A stretch of 64,000 nucleotides of DNA, taken from assembly GCA_900316675.1 (NCBI GenBank), contig ONDR01000001.1, forward strand, positions 1-64,000. The letters run 5' to 3'. This document shows, one piece after another, positions 12,641 through 22,452 of the stretch. The position numbers were made by a program, and so were the translations under genes. Each line of letters begins with the position of its first letter. Within the stretch, counting starts at the first letter, position 1. The notes beneath the pieces are model-generated. The model was given only the letters and a program-made list of their open reading frames with translations. It was not told the DNA's origin and made no database searches. The stretch comes from an uncultured Bacteroidales bacterium (GTDB lineage Bacteria; Bacteroidota; Bacteroidia; Bacteroidales; UBA932).

Positions 12641-14865
12641 AAAAAGCCATCCTTACCATCGCTGCGGCAATAATGACTATTGCCGCCATGGCGCAGCCAA
12701 AACTGACCAAGGACAACATTGACGACGTCATTAATGCAATGACTCTGCAAGAGAAGGCCAGCCTTCTTGTAGGCGTAAGGTCGTCGCTGGTTCCCGGCGC
12801 CGCCGGTTATACCTGCGGCATAGACCGCTTTGGCATCCCTGTTACCGTTCTTGCCGACGGACCCGCCGGCCTGCGTATAAGGCCCACACGCGAGGGCGAC
12901 AGTAAAACCTACTACGCAACCGGCATGCCCATAGGCACCCTGCTTGCAAGTTCGTGGGACACAGAACTTGTTGAAACCGTCACCAAAGCAATTGGAGAAG
13001 AAGTTCTGGAGTATGGTGTGGATGTGCTTCTGGCCCCGGGTGTTAACCTGCATAGAAACCCGCTTTGCGGCCGAAATTTTGAGTATTTTTCAGAGGATCC
13101 CCTATTGTCCGGAAAAATGGCAGCCGCCTATGTTCGCGGCATTCAAAGCAACGGCGTAGGCACCTCTGTTAAGCATTTCGCGACCAACAATCAGGAGACA
13201 AACCGTCTTGAAAACAACTCGATAGTTAGTCAGAGGGCACTGCGGGAACTGTATCTGAAGAACTTCGAAATCGCAATCAAGGAAGGCAAACCCTGGACAG
13301 TAATGTCCTCTTACAACAAGCTTAACGGCAACTATACTCAGCAGGACTACGACCTGCTGACCACCATCCTTAAAAAAGAATGGGGCTTTGACGGCATCGT
13401 AATGACTGACTGGGGCAACAAAGAGGGCACAGTCAAGAGCGCCAAAGCCGGCAACGACCTTATGGAGCCCGGCCGCCAGAACGAGGTTGATCGCATCATT
13501 GCAGCAGTCCAGGACGGCAGCATCAGTAAGGAAGAACTTGACCGGAACGTGCGCAATATGCTCAATTACATAATCCGCACTCCAAAGTTCAATGGCTACA
13601 ACTTCACTAACAAACCAGACCTTGCCGCACACGCAAAAGTAGCACTCAAAGGCGCAGAGGAATCAATCGTCCTTCTTAAAAACGACAATGCATGCCTGCC
13701 ACTCAAAGGCACTGAAAAAGTAGCCCTGTACGGCGTTACATCCATAGACTTCGTAGCCGGAGGCACCGGTTCCGGAGAAGTGAACAAAGCCTATGTCGTA
13801 AATATGGAAGACGCCCTGATCAAGGCAGGCTTCACCCTTGACAATACATTGGCAGACTTCAACCGAACATATGTTAATTACAAGAAGGCAGAGAACCGTC
13901 TGAACCACGGATGGGCACAGGCAAAAGTCAAGGAGATAGCCGTTCCGCTTTCTGCCATCCACGAGCAAGCTGCCGCAAACGACATGGCAATCTACGTCCT
14001 TGGCCGCAATGCCGGAGAAGGTGCAGACCGCAATATTAATGGAGACTTCGAACTAACGGAAGCCGAGCGTGACCTGATCCGGGACCTGAGTGTAGAGTAT
14101 CATGCCCTGGGCAAAAAGGTTGTCATAGTGCTGAACATCGGCGGCGTTATTGAAACCGCTTCATGGAAGGGTCTTGTCGATGCCATCCTGCTGCCCTGGT
14201 CTCCCGGTCAGGAGGGCGCAAATGCCATTGCAAACATCCTGACAGGCAAAGTAAGTCCGTCCGGCAAACTGCCCATGACCTTCCCGGTTAAGTATCAGGA
14301 CCATCCCTCATCCCTGAATTTCCCGTACGACTGGAACCTCTTCCACGCACGCGGAGTCAAGAAAGACTTCGAATACACCAAATATGAGGAAGGCATTTGG
14401 GTGGGCTACCGCCACTTCGCCACCCGTGGCGCAGAGGTTTCCTATCCATTTGGCTACGGCCTGAGCTATACTTCATTCGAGTATTCTACCCTTGCCATTA
14501 AGGCTACTGCCGATGGTTTCGAGGCTACCATTGCTGTCACAAATAAGGGGTCCGTTGCAGGCAAAGAGGTTGTTCAGCTTTATGTAAGCGCTCCTGAGGG
14601 CGGCCTTGAAAAGCCCGCCTGCGAACTTAAGGCCTTTGCAAAGACAAAGGAACTTAAGCCCGGAGAAAGTCAGACGCTGACTCTTAAGGTAAGTAACTAC
14701 GAACTGGCTTCCTTTAACGAGGCTACAAGCGCCTGGGAAGCCGCTTCCGGCAGATATTCTATCCGTTTTGGTTCATCCGTACAGGACATCAGGGCCACAG
14801 CGGAATTCAAGCTGAAGAAGGCTCTGAGCTGGCCTGTTAACAATGTATTATCACCTGAAAGATAG
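12637..14865 (+). CDS. bglX: GH3 beta-glucosidase, secreted
   Basis: The 742 residues have a signal peptide (MKKAILTIAAAIMTIAAMAQ), then the GH3 TIM-barrel domain with VKHFATNN and the nucleophile motif GIVMTDWG (Asp258). The second alpha/beta domain has LPLKGTEKVALYG and the LPWSPGQEGANAIANIL loop. A fibronectin-III-like C-terminal domain follows (YPFGYGLSYTSFEYS ... VVQLYVSAPEG). Such enzymes remove terminal beta-glucose or beta-xylose from oligosaccharides in the periplasm. The start overlaps the glycerate kinase stop (ATGA). The PIG-L deacetylase follows after 6 nt. The exact sugar preference cannot be read from sequence; the symbol is by family. Confidence 0.9.
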   Translation: MKKAILTIAAAIMTIAAMAQPKLTKDNIDDVINAMTLQEKASLLVGVRSSLVPGAAGYTCGIDRFGIPVTVLADGPAGLRIRPTREGDSKTYYATGMPIGTLLASSWDTELVETVTKAIGEEVLEYGVDVLLAPGVNLHRNPLCGRNFEYFSEDPLLSGKMAAAYVRGIQSNGVGTSVKHFATNNQETNRLENNSIVSQRALRELYLKNFEIAIKEGKPWTVMSSYNKLNGNYTQQDYDLLTTILKKEWGFDGIVMTDWGNKEGTVKSAKAGNDLMEPGRQNEVDRIIAAVQDGSISKEELDRNVRNMLNYIIRTPKFNGYNFTNKPDLAAHAKVALKGAEESIVLLKNDNACLPLKGTEKVALYGVTSIDFVAGGTGSGEVNKAYVVNMEDALIKAGFTLDNTLADFNRTYVNYKKAENRLNHGWAQAKVKEIAVPLSAIHEQAAANDMAIYVLGRNAGEGADRNINGDFELTEAERDLIRDLSVEYHALGKKVVIVLNIGGVIETASWKGLVDAILLPWSPGQEGANAIANILTGKVSPSGKLPMTFPVKYQDHPSSLNFPYDWNLFHARGVKKDFEYTKYEEGIWVGYRHFATRGAEVSYPFGYGLSYTSFEYSTLAIKATADGFEATIAVTNKGSVAGKEVVQLYVSAPEGGLEKPACELKAFAKTKELKPGESQTLTLKVSNYELASFNEATSAWEAASGRYSIRFGSSVQDIRATAEFKLKKALSWPVNNVLSPER

Positions 14866-14871
14866 ACGCTT

Positions 14872-15615
14872 ATGAACAGAAGGGAAATGATTAAAGCGGC
14901 CGGAAGTGCCGCAGCAATGTCGGTTCTGGGTATTCCCCTATTTGCCAAGGACAAGCCCGACAAAGAGTTTAAAAAGCGCAAGATACTGGTTATTGGCGCT
15001 CATCCCGACGACCCCGAAACCGGCGCCGGCGGCACAATGTGCCTTCTTACCGCCGCAGGTCACGAAGTCGTATGTGTTTACCTTACCCGCGGCGAGGCCG
15101 GCATCCCCGGCAAAACCCACGCCGAGGCCGCCGCAATAAGGGTTAAGGAAGCCGAGGCTGCCTGCAAGGTCACCGGAGCACGCCACATTTTCATGGACCA
15201 GATCGATGGCAACACAGAAATCAATCTGCAGCGCTATAAGGAAATGCGAGAGCTGATTGACAGCGAGAAACCGGACATCGTCCTGACCCACTGGCCCATT
15301 GACGGCCATCGGGACCACGCCATATGTGGAAGTCTTGTAGTAGACGCCTGGCGCAGGCTTGACCGCTACTTTGAGCTATACTACTTCGAGGTTATGAGCG
15401 GCACACAGACCCAGATGTTCCACCCCACGGACTGGGTGGACATCGGATCCGTCCGCGATCAGAAATACAAGGCCTGCTACTGCCACGTCAGCCAGAATCT
15501 GGAAGATCTGATGCGTGACTGGCACGACCCCATGGAGCGATTCCGCGGCATAGAATGCCGCTGCTTCGCAGCAGAGGCCTTCGCCCATCACACCGCCCCG
15601 GTTTCCCTGGTATAA
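14872..15615 (+). CDS. PIG-L family zinc deacetylase, exported
   Basis: The 247 residues carry an N-terminal export signal with a twin arginine (MNRREMIKAAGSAAAMSVLG), possibly a Tat signal, although the consensus is incomplete. AHPDDPETGAGG at residues 43-54 gives the zinc ligands H44 and D47, and the second motif THWPIDGHRDHA supplies the distal histidines. Family members remove N-acetyl groups from GlcNAc-type sugars or act on related amides. Its place behind GH3 suggests work on glycoside products in the periplasm (inference). It ends 10 nt from the convergent GH31 gene. Confidence 0.82.
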   Translation: MNRREMIKAAGSAAAMSVLGIPLFAKDKPDKEFKKRKILVIGAHPDDPETGAGGTMCLLTAAGHEVVCVYLTRGEAGIPGKTHAEAAAIRVKEAEAACKVTGARHIFMDQIDGNTEINLQRYKEMRELIDSEKPDIVLTHWPIDGHRDHAICGSLVVDAWRRLDRYFELYYFEVMSGTQTQMFHPTDWVDIGSVRDQKYKACYCHVSQNLEDLMRDWHDPMERFRGIECRCFAAEAFAHHTAPVSLV

Positions 15616-15624
15616 GCCCAGGGT

Positions 15625-18018
15625 CTAATACTTCACCTCAACGATAACATCCTGATTAGCAGGATGTTCGGGAAGCGTCAAAGTAGCTTCGCGTGTAGTG
15701 GAGTCGTAGGTGCATTCCAGAGCCTGTCCGGCAAGCATAGCGCTGGCAGGGCAACGGTCCAAGCCGCCCAGGATAATCTTCACGCGGCGGGTTTCCGGCA
15801 TGCCGGCATAGCTGCCATTACGGGCGCCAACGACAATCCTGGCGCCGCGGCCGAAAGCCACATTTGTAATAATTGTTGTGGCAAACTGATTCGGATAAGC
15901 CTGTGAAACCTCGTCATCCTCGTAATGCACATAATTGCTGCTGCCTTTACCGGGAGCAATGTAGATGCGCCATTCGTTGGACGGGGTCTGCAGGTCCTGG
16001 ATACCCTCCCGGGCCATCGGAATAATGGCACCGGCCTTCACGAACCAGGCATTCTGGTCGATGCTATAGGTAAGCTTCTGCACCGTTCCGCCCTTAAGCA
16101 ACTTGTGATGGGCCATATCGTACCAATCGCAGCCTGATGGCAGCCAAACATCGCGGCGGGCCGTTCCATCCGGGCCCATCGGCTCGCAGATTGTGGCTGC
16201 AAGGATATTGTTTCCAAAGAAGTATTCCTGCTTCCAGGTATATGCCTCCTCCCTTTCCGGATACTCATAGTACAGCGGACGGCAAAGCGAAACTCCAGTG
16301 TCATAAGCCTCACGGGCCATATCGTAAATGTAAGGGCTCAGGGCGTAGCGCAACTCCAGAGCAGCTTTCATATACTCGTAATGCTCAGGGAACATCCAGA
16401 TACGACGCTCAAAAAGCTCGCTGCGGGTACTGTGGGTCTTGAAGATTGGAGAGAAAACTCCGTACTGCAGCCAACGGGTAAAAATTTCCGGATCCGTAGG
16501 CCTTTCCGGCTTTTCCCAGTGGCCGCCAAGGTCGTGACCCCAATAGCCGTACAGCACATTGGAAGCAGTTGCCGTGAACTCCGGCAGGTAGCCAAGAACC
16601 TCCCACTTAATCTGCGTATCCCCGGAGAAACCTATCTGGTAGCGATGGCTTCCAAGGCCGCCCCAACGGTGATAAATCATAGGTCTGGGCGCATCCTGAG
16701 GTGCTTTCCCGCGAGCCATACGCACTTTGTCGTTAAAGAAAATATGGTTAGCCCAGAAGGTATTGCTAAGCTCCGGCACATAGCGGCTAAGCTTGTACTG
16801 CTGCCAGTCCAGCCACCAGAAATCGACGCCCTGCTTCTCCAGCGGATGAATCACTGAATTGAAGTAAGCATCGGCCCAGGCACGCTGATCAAGACGATAG
16901 GGCACGGAAGCATGATATCCGGGCTTGGCAGGGCCATGCCAGACATCCTCGCCACCCTTGTAAACATAGCCCTCAGGGCCGTCATAATCGTCCGTACGGG
17001 ACAGATAATCCTTCACAAAGGCATTGTACACCTTCTCTCTTGGAATGATGCCAACGGCAGGATGAAGGTTCAATGAGGTCTTAAGATTCATGCTGTGGAC
17101 CTCGTTCAAAAAGCCCTCCGGGTCTGCAATCAAGTCCTGGTTCCAGGTATAGCCTGTCCAACCAAGGCCGTTGCCGTGGTCGTCGCGAACCTTGCGGCGG
17201 GCGGCATCCGGCCAGGTTTCATGCCACTCCATATCGATGACCATAACATCGATGGGCAGCTTCCTTTCACGGAACTCGCGGCCAAGGGCCAGGAACTCGT
17301 CGTCCGTGTAGGGCCAATACTTGCTCCACCAGTAGCCGAAGACATATTTAGGAGGCAGAGGCATGCTGCCGGCAACCTTGGAATAATCCGCCAGGGCGGC
17401 CTTGTAATCGTGACCGTAAGCAAAAAGATACAGGTCCTGACGCTCCCCTTCCGGACGGCAGGTCACCCACGAGCCCCAGTCGGAATCATCCTCCTGGAAA
17501 AGGTGACGGGTACTTTCATCAATGACAGCCCAGCCATCGCGGGAAAGTATGCCCTTCTCCATGGGGTCGCTGTGATTGATGTAATCAGGGCCGGCACAGC
17601 CGTCCAGTGTGCGTGCCGTACCCATAAGATTGCCCTTGTCTTCAAGGCCGGGATACCACCGCACGGTTTTACCGTTCACCTTGAAGCTGGCCTCCAGATT
17701 ATCTGCAGAAAACGGCCCGCCATCTGCCTTGTACTGCAGGGTGAGCCGTTTAGTTTTCAAGATAAGATTTCCGCCTTTGCGGGATACGGTAAATGCCGGA
17801 ACAGGAAGATTCCTGTTTACAATTGCAAGCGAAGCGCGATCTTCGAACTTGCCGTCTGCGGACCATTCCATGCGGACCAGCCGGTCTGTAAGAACGGTAA
17901 AGCGTGCATTTCCTTCAATCACCGTCGCCCCTTCAGAGGCAAGCGGATTATTGTCTGCCATGGCCGGTAATGCCAAAGCCAAGATGCAGATACATAGTGC
18001 GATACGAAAACTTTTCAT
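15625..18018 (-). CDS. GH31 alpha-glycosidase (alpha-glucosidase/alpha-xylosidase type), secreted
   Basis: I start at ATG 18018, where a signal peptide begins (MKSFRIALCICILALALPAM); 797 residues. An N-terminal beta-sandwich precedes the catalytic barrel. The barrel has PPKYVFGYWWSKYWPYTD, DVMVIDMEWHETW, the nucleophile loop DFWWLDWQQYK and the acid/base loop GFSGDTQIKW. The C-terminal region contains the usual beta domains (GADWYDMA-like GCDWYDMA, then VRRVKIILGG). Enzymes of this type release alpha-linked glucose or xylose. Gene order converges with PIG-L. NhaA lies upstream on the same strand, 25 nt away. Confidence 0.9.
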   Translation of the reverse strand: MKSFRIALCICILALALPAMADNNPLASEGATVIEGNARFTVLTDRLVRMEWSADGKFEDRASLAIVNRNLPVPAFTVSRKGGNLILKTKRLTLQYKADGGPFSADNLEASFKVNGKTVRWYPGLEDKGNLMGTARTLDGCAGPDYINHSDPMEKGILSRDGWAVIDESTRHLFQEDDSDWGSWVTCRPEGERQDLYLFAYGHDYKAALADYSKVAGSMPLPPKYVFGYWWSKYWPYTDDEFLALGREFRERKLPIDVMVIDMEWHETWPDAARRKVRDDHGNGLGWTGYTWNQDLIADPEGFLNEVHSMNLKTSLNLHPAVGIIPREKVYNAFVKDYLSRTDDYDGPEGYVYKGGEDVWHGPAKPGYHASVPYRLDQRAWADAYFNSVIHPLEKQGVDFWWLDWQQYKLSRYVPELSNTFWANHIFFNDKVRMARGKAPQDAPRPMIYHRWGGLGSHRYQIGFSGDTQIKWEVLGYLPEFTATASNVLYGYWGHDLGGHWEKPERPTDPEIFTRWLQYGVFSPIFKTHSTRSELFERRIWMFPEHYEYMKAALELRYALSPYIYDMAREAYDTGVSLCRPLYYEYPEREEAYTWKQEYFFGNNILAATICEPMGPDGTARRDVWLPSGCDWYDMAHHKLLKGGTVQKLTYSIDQNAWFVKAGAIIPMAREGIQDLQTPSNEWRIYIAPGKGSSNYVHYEDDEVSQAYPNQFATTIITNVAFGRGARIVVGARNGSYAGMPETRRVKIILGGLDRCPASAMLAGQALECTYDSTTREATLTLPEHPANQDVIVEVKY

Positions 18019-18043
18019 ATCGCTAATGTACGAAAAATATTCC

Positions 18044-19432
18044 TTAATCCAAAGTCTTGGTCTTGTGGAACATACCAACAAGGACACTGCCCAGGATGCC
18101 GGCGCACAAGGAGCCCATCAGCACGGCAACCTTACCCATGTCGCGCAGCTGAGTTGCAACCTCCGGGTGATCTCCGAATGAAAGCGTATCCACAAAGATG
18201 GACATGGTGAAGCCGATACCACCCAAGCAAGCCACTGCAAATAGCATCTTCCAGTTGGATTTTGCCGGCATGGCGCCAACCTTAGCCTTAACAGCAATGA
18301 AAGAAGCAAGGGTAATACCGATAGGTTTGCCAAGCAGCAGGCCAAGGAATACACCCATGCTCACGCTGCCAAGAGCCGGATCAAAGTTGAATACATTGAA
18401 GTACTCAAGGCTGGGAATGGTAACGCCCGCATTCGCAAGTGCGAAGATAGGCATGATAATGAAGTTAACCCAGGTGCCAAGAGCATGCTCAAGACGGTAG
18501 CTCATGCCGATGCAGTTGCGTGAAGTCTTGCTAAGCTGGCGAAGAATATGCCTCTGGGGACCGTTGGGGAAGCCGTCCTCGTCCCAGACATCCTCGTACT
18601 TGTGAAGCATGAGACGGTAACGGTCGCGCTTGTGATAATAGTATTCCCTGGTATAACGGGGAGTCATCGGAATAAGGAAGGCCATTACAACACCGGACAT
18701 AGTTGCATGGATGCCGGAATAGTAGAATAGTATCCAAATTGCGATGGCCGGAATGATGTAAAATATCATTCTCTTCTCACCTAACTTGTTCATTATCAGA
18801 ACAACGATAATGAGAATTACAGCTATGCCAAGCAGGCCCAGGTTTATGTTTCCACCGTAGAACAGAGCCACCACAAGAATGGCTATGAGGTCATCGGCAA
18901 TAGCCAGGGCCGTTAAAAATATCTTCAATGAAATAGGCACTTTGTCGCCCAGGATGGACAATATACCAACCGCGAAGGCTATATCAGTGGCAGTAGGGAT
19001 TCCCCAACCACTGGCAGATGCAGAACCTGCATTGACAAGAGTATAGATAAGGGCCGGTACTGCAACTCCGCCAAAGGCCGCAATGATAGGCATGATAGCC
19101 TTCTGACGGCTGCTGAGCTCACCTTTTGCAACCTCGCGCTTGATTTCAAGACCCACCGTGAAGAAGAACACAACCATCAGGATATCGTTGATGAACTTCT
19201 CTACGGTCATTCCGTGAGGGAATTCCAGAGTACCAATCCTTATTGAAAGAGTGGTCTCAAGAACCTCTTTGTAGGCGTCGCGGGTGAAGGAGAGGTTGGC
19301 CAGGAGCATTGCCACAACCACACAGGCCAGGAGGATGACTCCCTGGGCCCAAGGCTTCTTGATAAAGCGCTCCTGTTTGGTCTCAAATACGTGAAGACCC
19401 TTTTTCCAGGCGTAAACAGGTATAAGTTTCAT
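18044..19432 (-). CDS. nhaA: Na+/H+ antiporter NhaA
   Basis: The 462-residue inner-membrane protein has the family landmarks in order. They are NDILMVVFFFTVGLEIKREV (helix II), PTATDIAFAVGILSILG with the conserved Asp, and IADDLIAILVVALFY with the paired aspartates that bind Na+ or H+. KPIGITLASF and GIGFTMSIFVDTLSF close the transport core. It is longer than E. coli NhaA (388) because of a hydrophilic insert (YYHKRDRYRLMLHKYEDVW), typical of Bacteroidota forms. It exports sodium in exchange for protons. Confidence 0.93.
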   Translation of the reverse strand: MKLIPVYAWKKGLHVFETKQERFIKKPWAQGVILLACVVVAMLLANLSFTRDAYKEVLETTLSIRIGTLEFPHGMTVEKFINDILMVVFFFTVGLEIKREVAKGELSSRQKAIMPIIAAFGGVAVPALIYTLVNAGSASASGWGIPTATDIAFAVGILSILGDKVPISLKIFLTALAIADDLIAILVVALFYGGNINLGLLGIAVILIIVVLIMNKLGEKRMIFYIIPAIAIWILFYYSGIHATMSGVVMAFLIPMTPRYTREYYYHKRDRYRLMLHKYEDVWDEDGFPNGPQRHILRQLSKTSRNCIGMSYRLEHALGTWVNFIIMPIFALANAGVTIPSLEYFNVFNFDPALGSVSMGVFLGLLLGKPIGITLASFIAVKAKVGAMPAKSNWKMLFAVACLGGIGFTMSIFVDTLSFGDHPEVATQLRDMGKVAVLMGSLCAGILGSVLVGMFHKTKTLD

Positions 19433-19459
19433 TTTGAGTTGTTATGATTTTTGAGGAGT

Positions 19460-20732
19460 TTATTTTCCGTATAAATAAAGTCTCTGCTTTTCTGTAAGGA
19501 CGTCGATGCTGATGCCCCAGGCTGCCAGTTTGCGCATTGCCACGGCCTGATCAATTTCTTCAGGAACATTCAGCAGCATGTCCCCGCGGTCGCGGGTTTC
19601 GGTACGATTGTCTGCCAGATATTTGGCACTGAGGGCCTGAATGGCACAGAGCGCTCATGATCTGCACCGCAAAAGACAAGTCCATGATTTCCGCCGGATG
19701 GCCGTCGCCTGCAGCCAGGTTTACCAGACGGCCTTCGGCGATGACGTAAAGAGTCTTGCCGCTTGCAAGTTTATATGCCTTGATGTTCTCGCGGGCCGGA
19801 ACCTTGCTTACTGCCGATGCCTCCAGCCAGGCGACATCGACCTCACAGTCAAAGTGGCCTGCATTGCAAAGGATGGCTCCGTCTTTCATAAGGGCGAAGT
19901 GCTTTTCTGTAATAACGTCGTCGCAGCCGGTAACGGTAACAAACAGGTCTCCAAGAGGAGCGGCCTGCTCCATTGTCATTACCTGGAAGCCGTCCATCAC
20001 TGCCTCGATAGCCTTGACAGGATCTACCTCTGTCACGATAACCTTGGCACCCAGGCCCTTGGCGCGCATGCTTACGCCCTTGCCGCACCATCCATAGCCT
20101 GCTACGACCACAGTCTTGCCAGCCACGATAAGGTTGGTAGCACGATTGATGCCGTTCCAAACTGACTGGCCTGTGCCGTAACGGTTGTCAAAGAAATGCT
20201 TGCATTTGGCATCGTTCACCAGAACCATGGGGAAAGGCAGGTCCTTTGTATCATTGAGCCTCTGGAGGCGCATGATGCCGGTTGTGGTTTCTTCACAACC
20301 GCCGATGACTCCCGGAATCAGCTTACGGAACTTTGTAAGCATCAGGTTTACAAGATCTCCACCATCGTCGATAATGATATTAGGGCCGATCTCCAGCACC
20401 TTTTCAAGGCAGTGCTCGTACTCCTGGGGAGTAGCGGCATGCAGGGCGAATACGTTGATGCCGCTGTGGTCGAGGGCAGCAGCAACATCGTCCTGAGTGC
20501 TCAGGGGGTTGCAACCGGTGGCGTACATTTGGGCGCCGCCTGCTGCCAGCACCTGGCAAAGGTAGGCGGTTTTGGCCTCCATGTGAACAGAGAGGGCGAT
20601 CTTAAGCCCGCTGAAGGGTTTGGTCTTGGAGAAATCCTGCTCCAGGCCATTCAGAAGCGGCATATGGGCGCGCACCCAGTCAATTTTAAGCTGGCCGGAC
20701 TGCCAGAGGTCTTTGTTCCTGATTTCGCTCAT
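19460..20732 (-). pseudogene. ahcY: S-adenosylhomocysteine hydrolase, frameshifted near the C-terminus
   Basis: The start is ATG 20732 (MSEIRNKDLW). Substrate and NAD motifs are intact: HMEAKTAYL, GGCEETTTGIMRL, NRYGTGQSVWNGI and the Rossmann VVAGYGWCGKGVSMRA. After DLSFAVQIMSALC the frame shifts and stops early at 19560. The true C-terminus continues in another frame as AIQALSAKYLADNR ... EEIDQAVAMRKLAAWGIS ... LTEKQRLYLYGK and ends at 19460. At the break AVQIMSALC and AIQALSAKY look like two diverged copies of one segment, so a duplication of about 25 bp can explain the shift. The enzyme splits SAH to adenosine and homocysteine. A sequencing or assembly error is the alternative. Confidence 0.8.
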
Positions 20733-20790
20733 GGTAAACGTTTCTTTTTTGAGTCCTTTTTCAAAAAGGACTGCAAAATTAGCCAAATAT

Positions 20791-20821
20791 TTTGTAATTG
20801 AGGAGTTTAAAGTTATTTTTG
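20791..20821 (+). promoter_or_regulatory. fabG promoter
   Basis: TTTG at 20791-20794, a 19-bp spacer and TATTTTTG at 20814-20821 match the Bacteroidota consensus. The leader to the ATG at 20859 is about 30 nt. Confidence 0.65.
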
Positions 20822-20858
20822 CAAGACTAAATAGAAAAAACTGTTAAAATTTCATATT

Positions 20859-21605
20859 ATGGGACTTTTAGAAGGTAAGGTAGCCCTCATCACAGGAGCT
20901 GCCAGAGGAATCGGAAAAGCAATCGCTCTCAAGTACGCTTCAGAGGGCGCAGACGTAGCTTTCACTGATCTTATCATTGACGAAAACGCACAGAAGACTG
21001 TTGACGAAATCGCAGCTTTCGGTCACAAGGTTAAGGCTTACGCTTCAAACGCAGCCAACTTTGAAGAGACTCACCAGGTTGTAGAGCAGATCAAGGCAGA
21101 CTTCGGTGCTATTGATATTCTTGTTAACAATGCCGGTATCACCAAGGACGGCCTCATGCTTAAGATGACAGAGCAGCAGTGGGATGCAGTACTTGCAGTT
21201 AACCTCAAGTCTGCTTTCAACTTCATCCACGCTTGCGTTCCTATCATGATGCGCCAGAAAGGCGGAAGCATCATCAACATGTCTTCTGTTGTAGGTGTTC
21301 ACGGTAACGCCGCTCAGGCTAACTACGCCGCTTCAAAGGCCGGCCTCATTGCTCTTGCAAAGAGCATCGGTCAGGAAATGGGCCGCAAGGGCATCCGCGC
21401 AAACGCAATTGCTCCCGGTTTCATCGAGACTGCAATGACCCAGGCTCTGCCGGAAGAGGTTCGCAAAGAGTGGATGGAGAAGATTCCTCTCCGTCGTGGC
21501 GGTACCCCGGAAGACATCGCAGATGTTGCAACCTTCCTTGCAAGTGACATGTCTTCATACGTTTCCGGCCAGGTTATCCAGGTTGATGGTGGTATGAACA
21601 TGTAA
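20859..21605 (+). CDS. fabG: 3-oxoacyl-ACP reductase FabG
   Basis: The 248 residues form a classical short-chain dehydrogenase. TGAARGIG (12-19) is the NADPH loop, LVNNAG is the core strand, and Ser143, Tyr156 and Lys160 (SSVVG, YAASK) form the catalytic set. GGTPEDIADVATFLASD and the final QVIQVDGGMNM are FabG hallmarks. It reduces beta-ketoacyl-ACP in fatty-acid elongation. Codon choice is strongly biased as in highly expressed genes. A strong terminator follows. Confidence 0.93.
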   Translation: MGLLEGKVALITGAARGIGKAIALKYASEGADVAFTDLIIDENAQKTVDEIAAFGHKVKAYASNAANFEETHQVVEQIKADFGAIDILVNNAGITKDGLMLKMTEQQWDAVLAVNLKSAFNFIHACVPIMMRQKGGSIINMSSVVGVHGNAAQANYAASKAGLIALAKSIGQEMGRKGIRANAIAPGFIETAMTQALPEEVRKEWMEKIPLRRGGTPEDIADVATFLASDMSSYVSGQVIQVDGGMNM

Positions 21606-21632
21606 GATGTTTCTTCGCAAACATACAGAATC

Positions 21633-21663
21633 AGGGATCGGATTTAATCCGGTCCCTTTTTTT
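21633..21663 (+). terminator. fabG terminator
   Basis: AGGGATCGGAT / ATCCGGTCCCT with loop TTA, followed by a run of eight T. It overlaps the upstream open frame of comF, which argues for the later comF start at 21694. Confidence 0.85.
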
Positions 21664-21693
21664 GTAAACGTTTTCGTAAACGTTTGTGATTTG

Positions 21694-22452
21694 ATGATTC
21701 CCCGGCGATGCGTGGTTTGCGGGCAGAGGCTGCTTCAGAACGAGCGGCACATATGCCTTAACTGCCTGGCCGATATGCCTTTTACGCCCTTTGTGCCTGG
21801 GCGGCGCAATCCAATGGCGGATTCCTTTAACGAGTGGATTCAAAAATCTTTGGACGATGACGCCCCGTACGAGCCCTATTCCACGGCAGTTGCCTTGTTC
21901 TATTATCAGGGCAATTACAAAAGCCTTACGCCGGCTCTTAAATATGGCGGGAATATACCTCTTGGCAGGCAGCTGGGCCGGATGCTTGGAGAGAAGCTTC
22001 TTGCCGGAGGCCTGCCGCCGGTAGATGCTGTAATCCCCGTGCCCTTGCACCGGAAGCGCCGGCGTCACCGTGGCTTTAATCAGGCAGAGGTGATTGCGGC
22101 GGAGGTTGCGCGCTGTCTTGGCGCGCCGTTGCGTACGGATATATTGCTACGTAAAGGCACCGCCGGGAGCCAGACCCGGCTAAGCCAGAGTCAACGAGCC
22201 GCCAACGTTGCCAGTTCCTTTATTGCAATGTATCCTCCCACGCTTGAAGGCAATGTGGTTGGGAAACTTACGCTCCCAACCACATCGCCTTCAAGCTACG
22301 CGAAGCCGACGCACTTGTTGATTATTGACGATGTGTTCACGACGGGAGCTACGCTGTTTGCGTGCCGGGAAGCGATAGTGCGGGCATACAAAAAAGCGGG
22401 AGACCGCAAGGTCCCCCGCATATCTGTGGCTACGTTAGCCTATGCTCCTTAG
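21694..22452 (+). CDS. comF: ComF-like phosphoribosyltransferase with a palindromic insert
   Basis: I choose ATG 21694 (MIPRRCVVCG) because the fabG terminator covers the frame before it; 252 residues. An N-terminal zinc finger (CVVCG ... CLNC) precedes the PRTase domain. Its landmarks are VDAVIPVPLHRKRRRHRGFNQ and the PRPP loop LLIIDDVFTTGAT. ComF proteins serve DNA uptake and related DNA transactions; the exact reaction is unknown. Between SFIAMYP and LLIIDD the protein has a foreign segment, NVVGKLTLPTTSPSSYAKP, encoded by a 53-nt hairpin that recurs in trmB. The family normally has only a few residues there. Just upstream, AAACGTTT occurs twice 13 bp apart. Confidence 0.85.
   Translation: MIPRRCVVCGQRLLQNERHICLNCLADMPFTPFVPGRRNPMADSFNEWIQKSLDDDAPYEPYSTAVALFYYQGNYKSLTPALKYGGNIPLGRQLGRMLGEKLLAGGLPPVDAVIPVPLHRKRRRHRGFNQAEVIAAEVARCLGAPLRTDILLRKGTAGSQTRLSQSQRAANVASSFIAMYPPTLEGNVVGKLTLPTTSPSSYAKPTHLLIIDDVFTTGATLFACREAIVRAYKKAGDRKVPRISVATLAYAP
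22243..22295 (+). repeat. Palindromic coding insert in comF (loop AACTTACGC)
   Basis: 22-nt arms at 22243-22264 and 22274-22295 match at 21 of 22 positions around the 9-nt loop AACTTACGC. Similarity to the trmB copy extends into both flanks: CCCACGC before, CTACGCGAAGCC after. It is read in the same frame in both genes, giving GKLTLP over the loop. Confidence 0.85.

Noticed and set aside
11905..13053. Long minus-strand frame opposite glycerate kinase and GH3
   Set aside because: It spans two well-supported genes and shows no domain.
20733..20858. Possible SAH riboswitch before ahcY
   Set aside because: The short AT-rich gap shows the fabG promoter and no aptamer-like stems.
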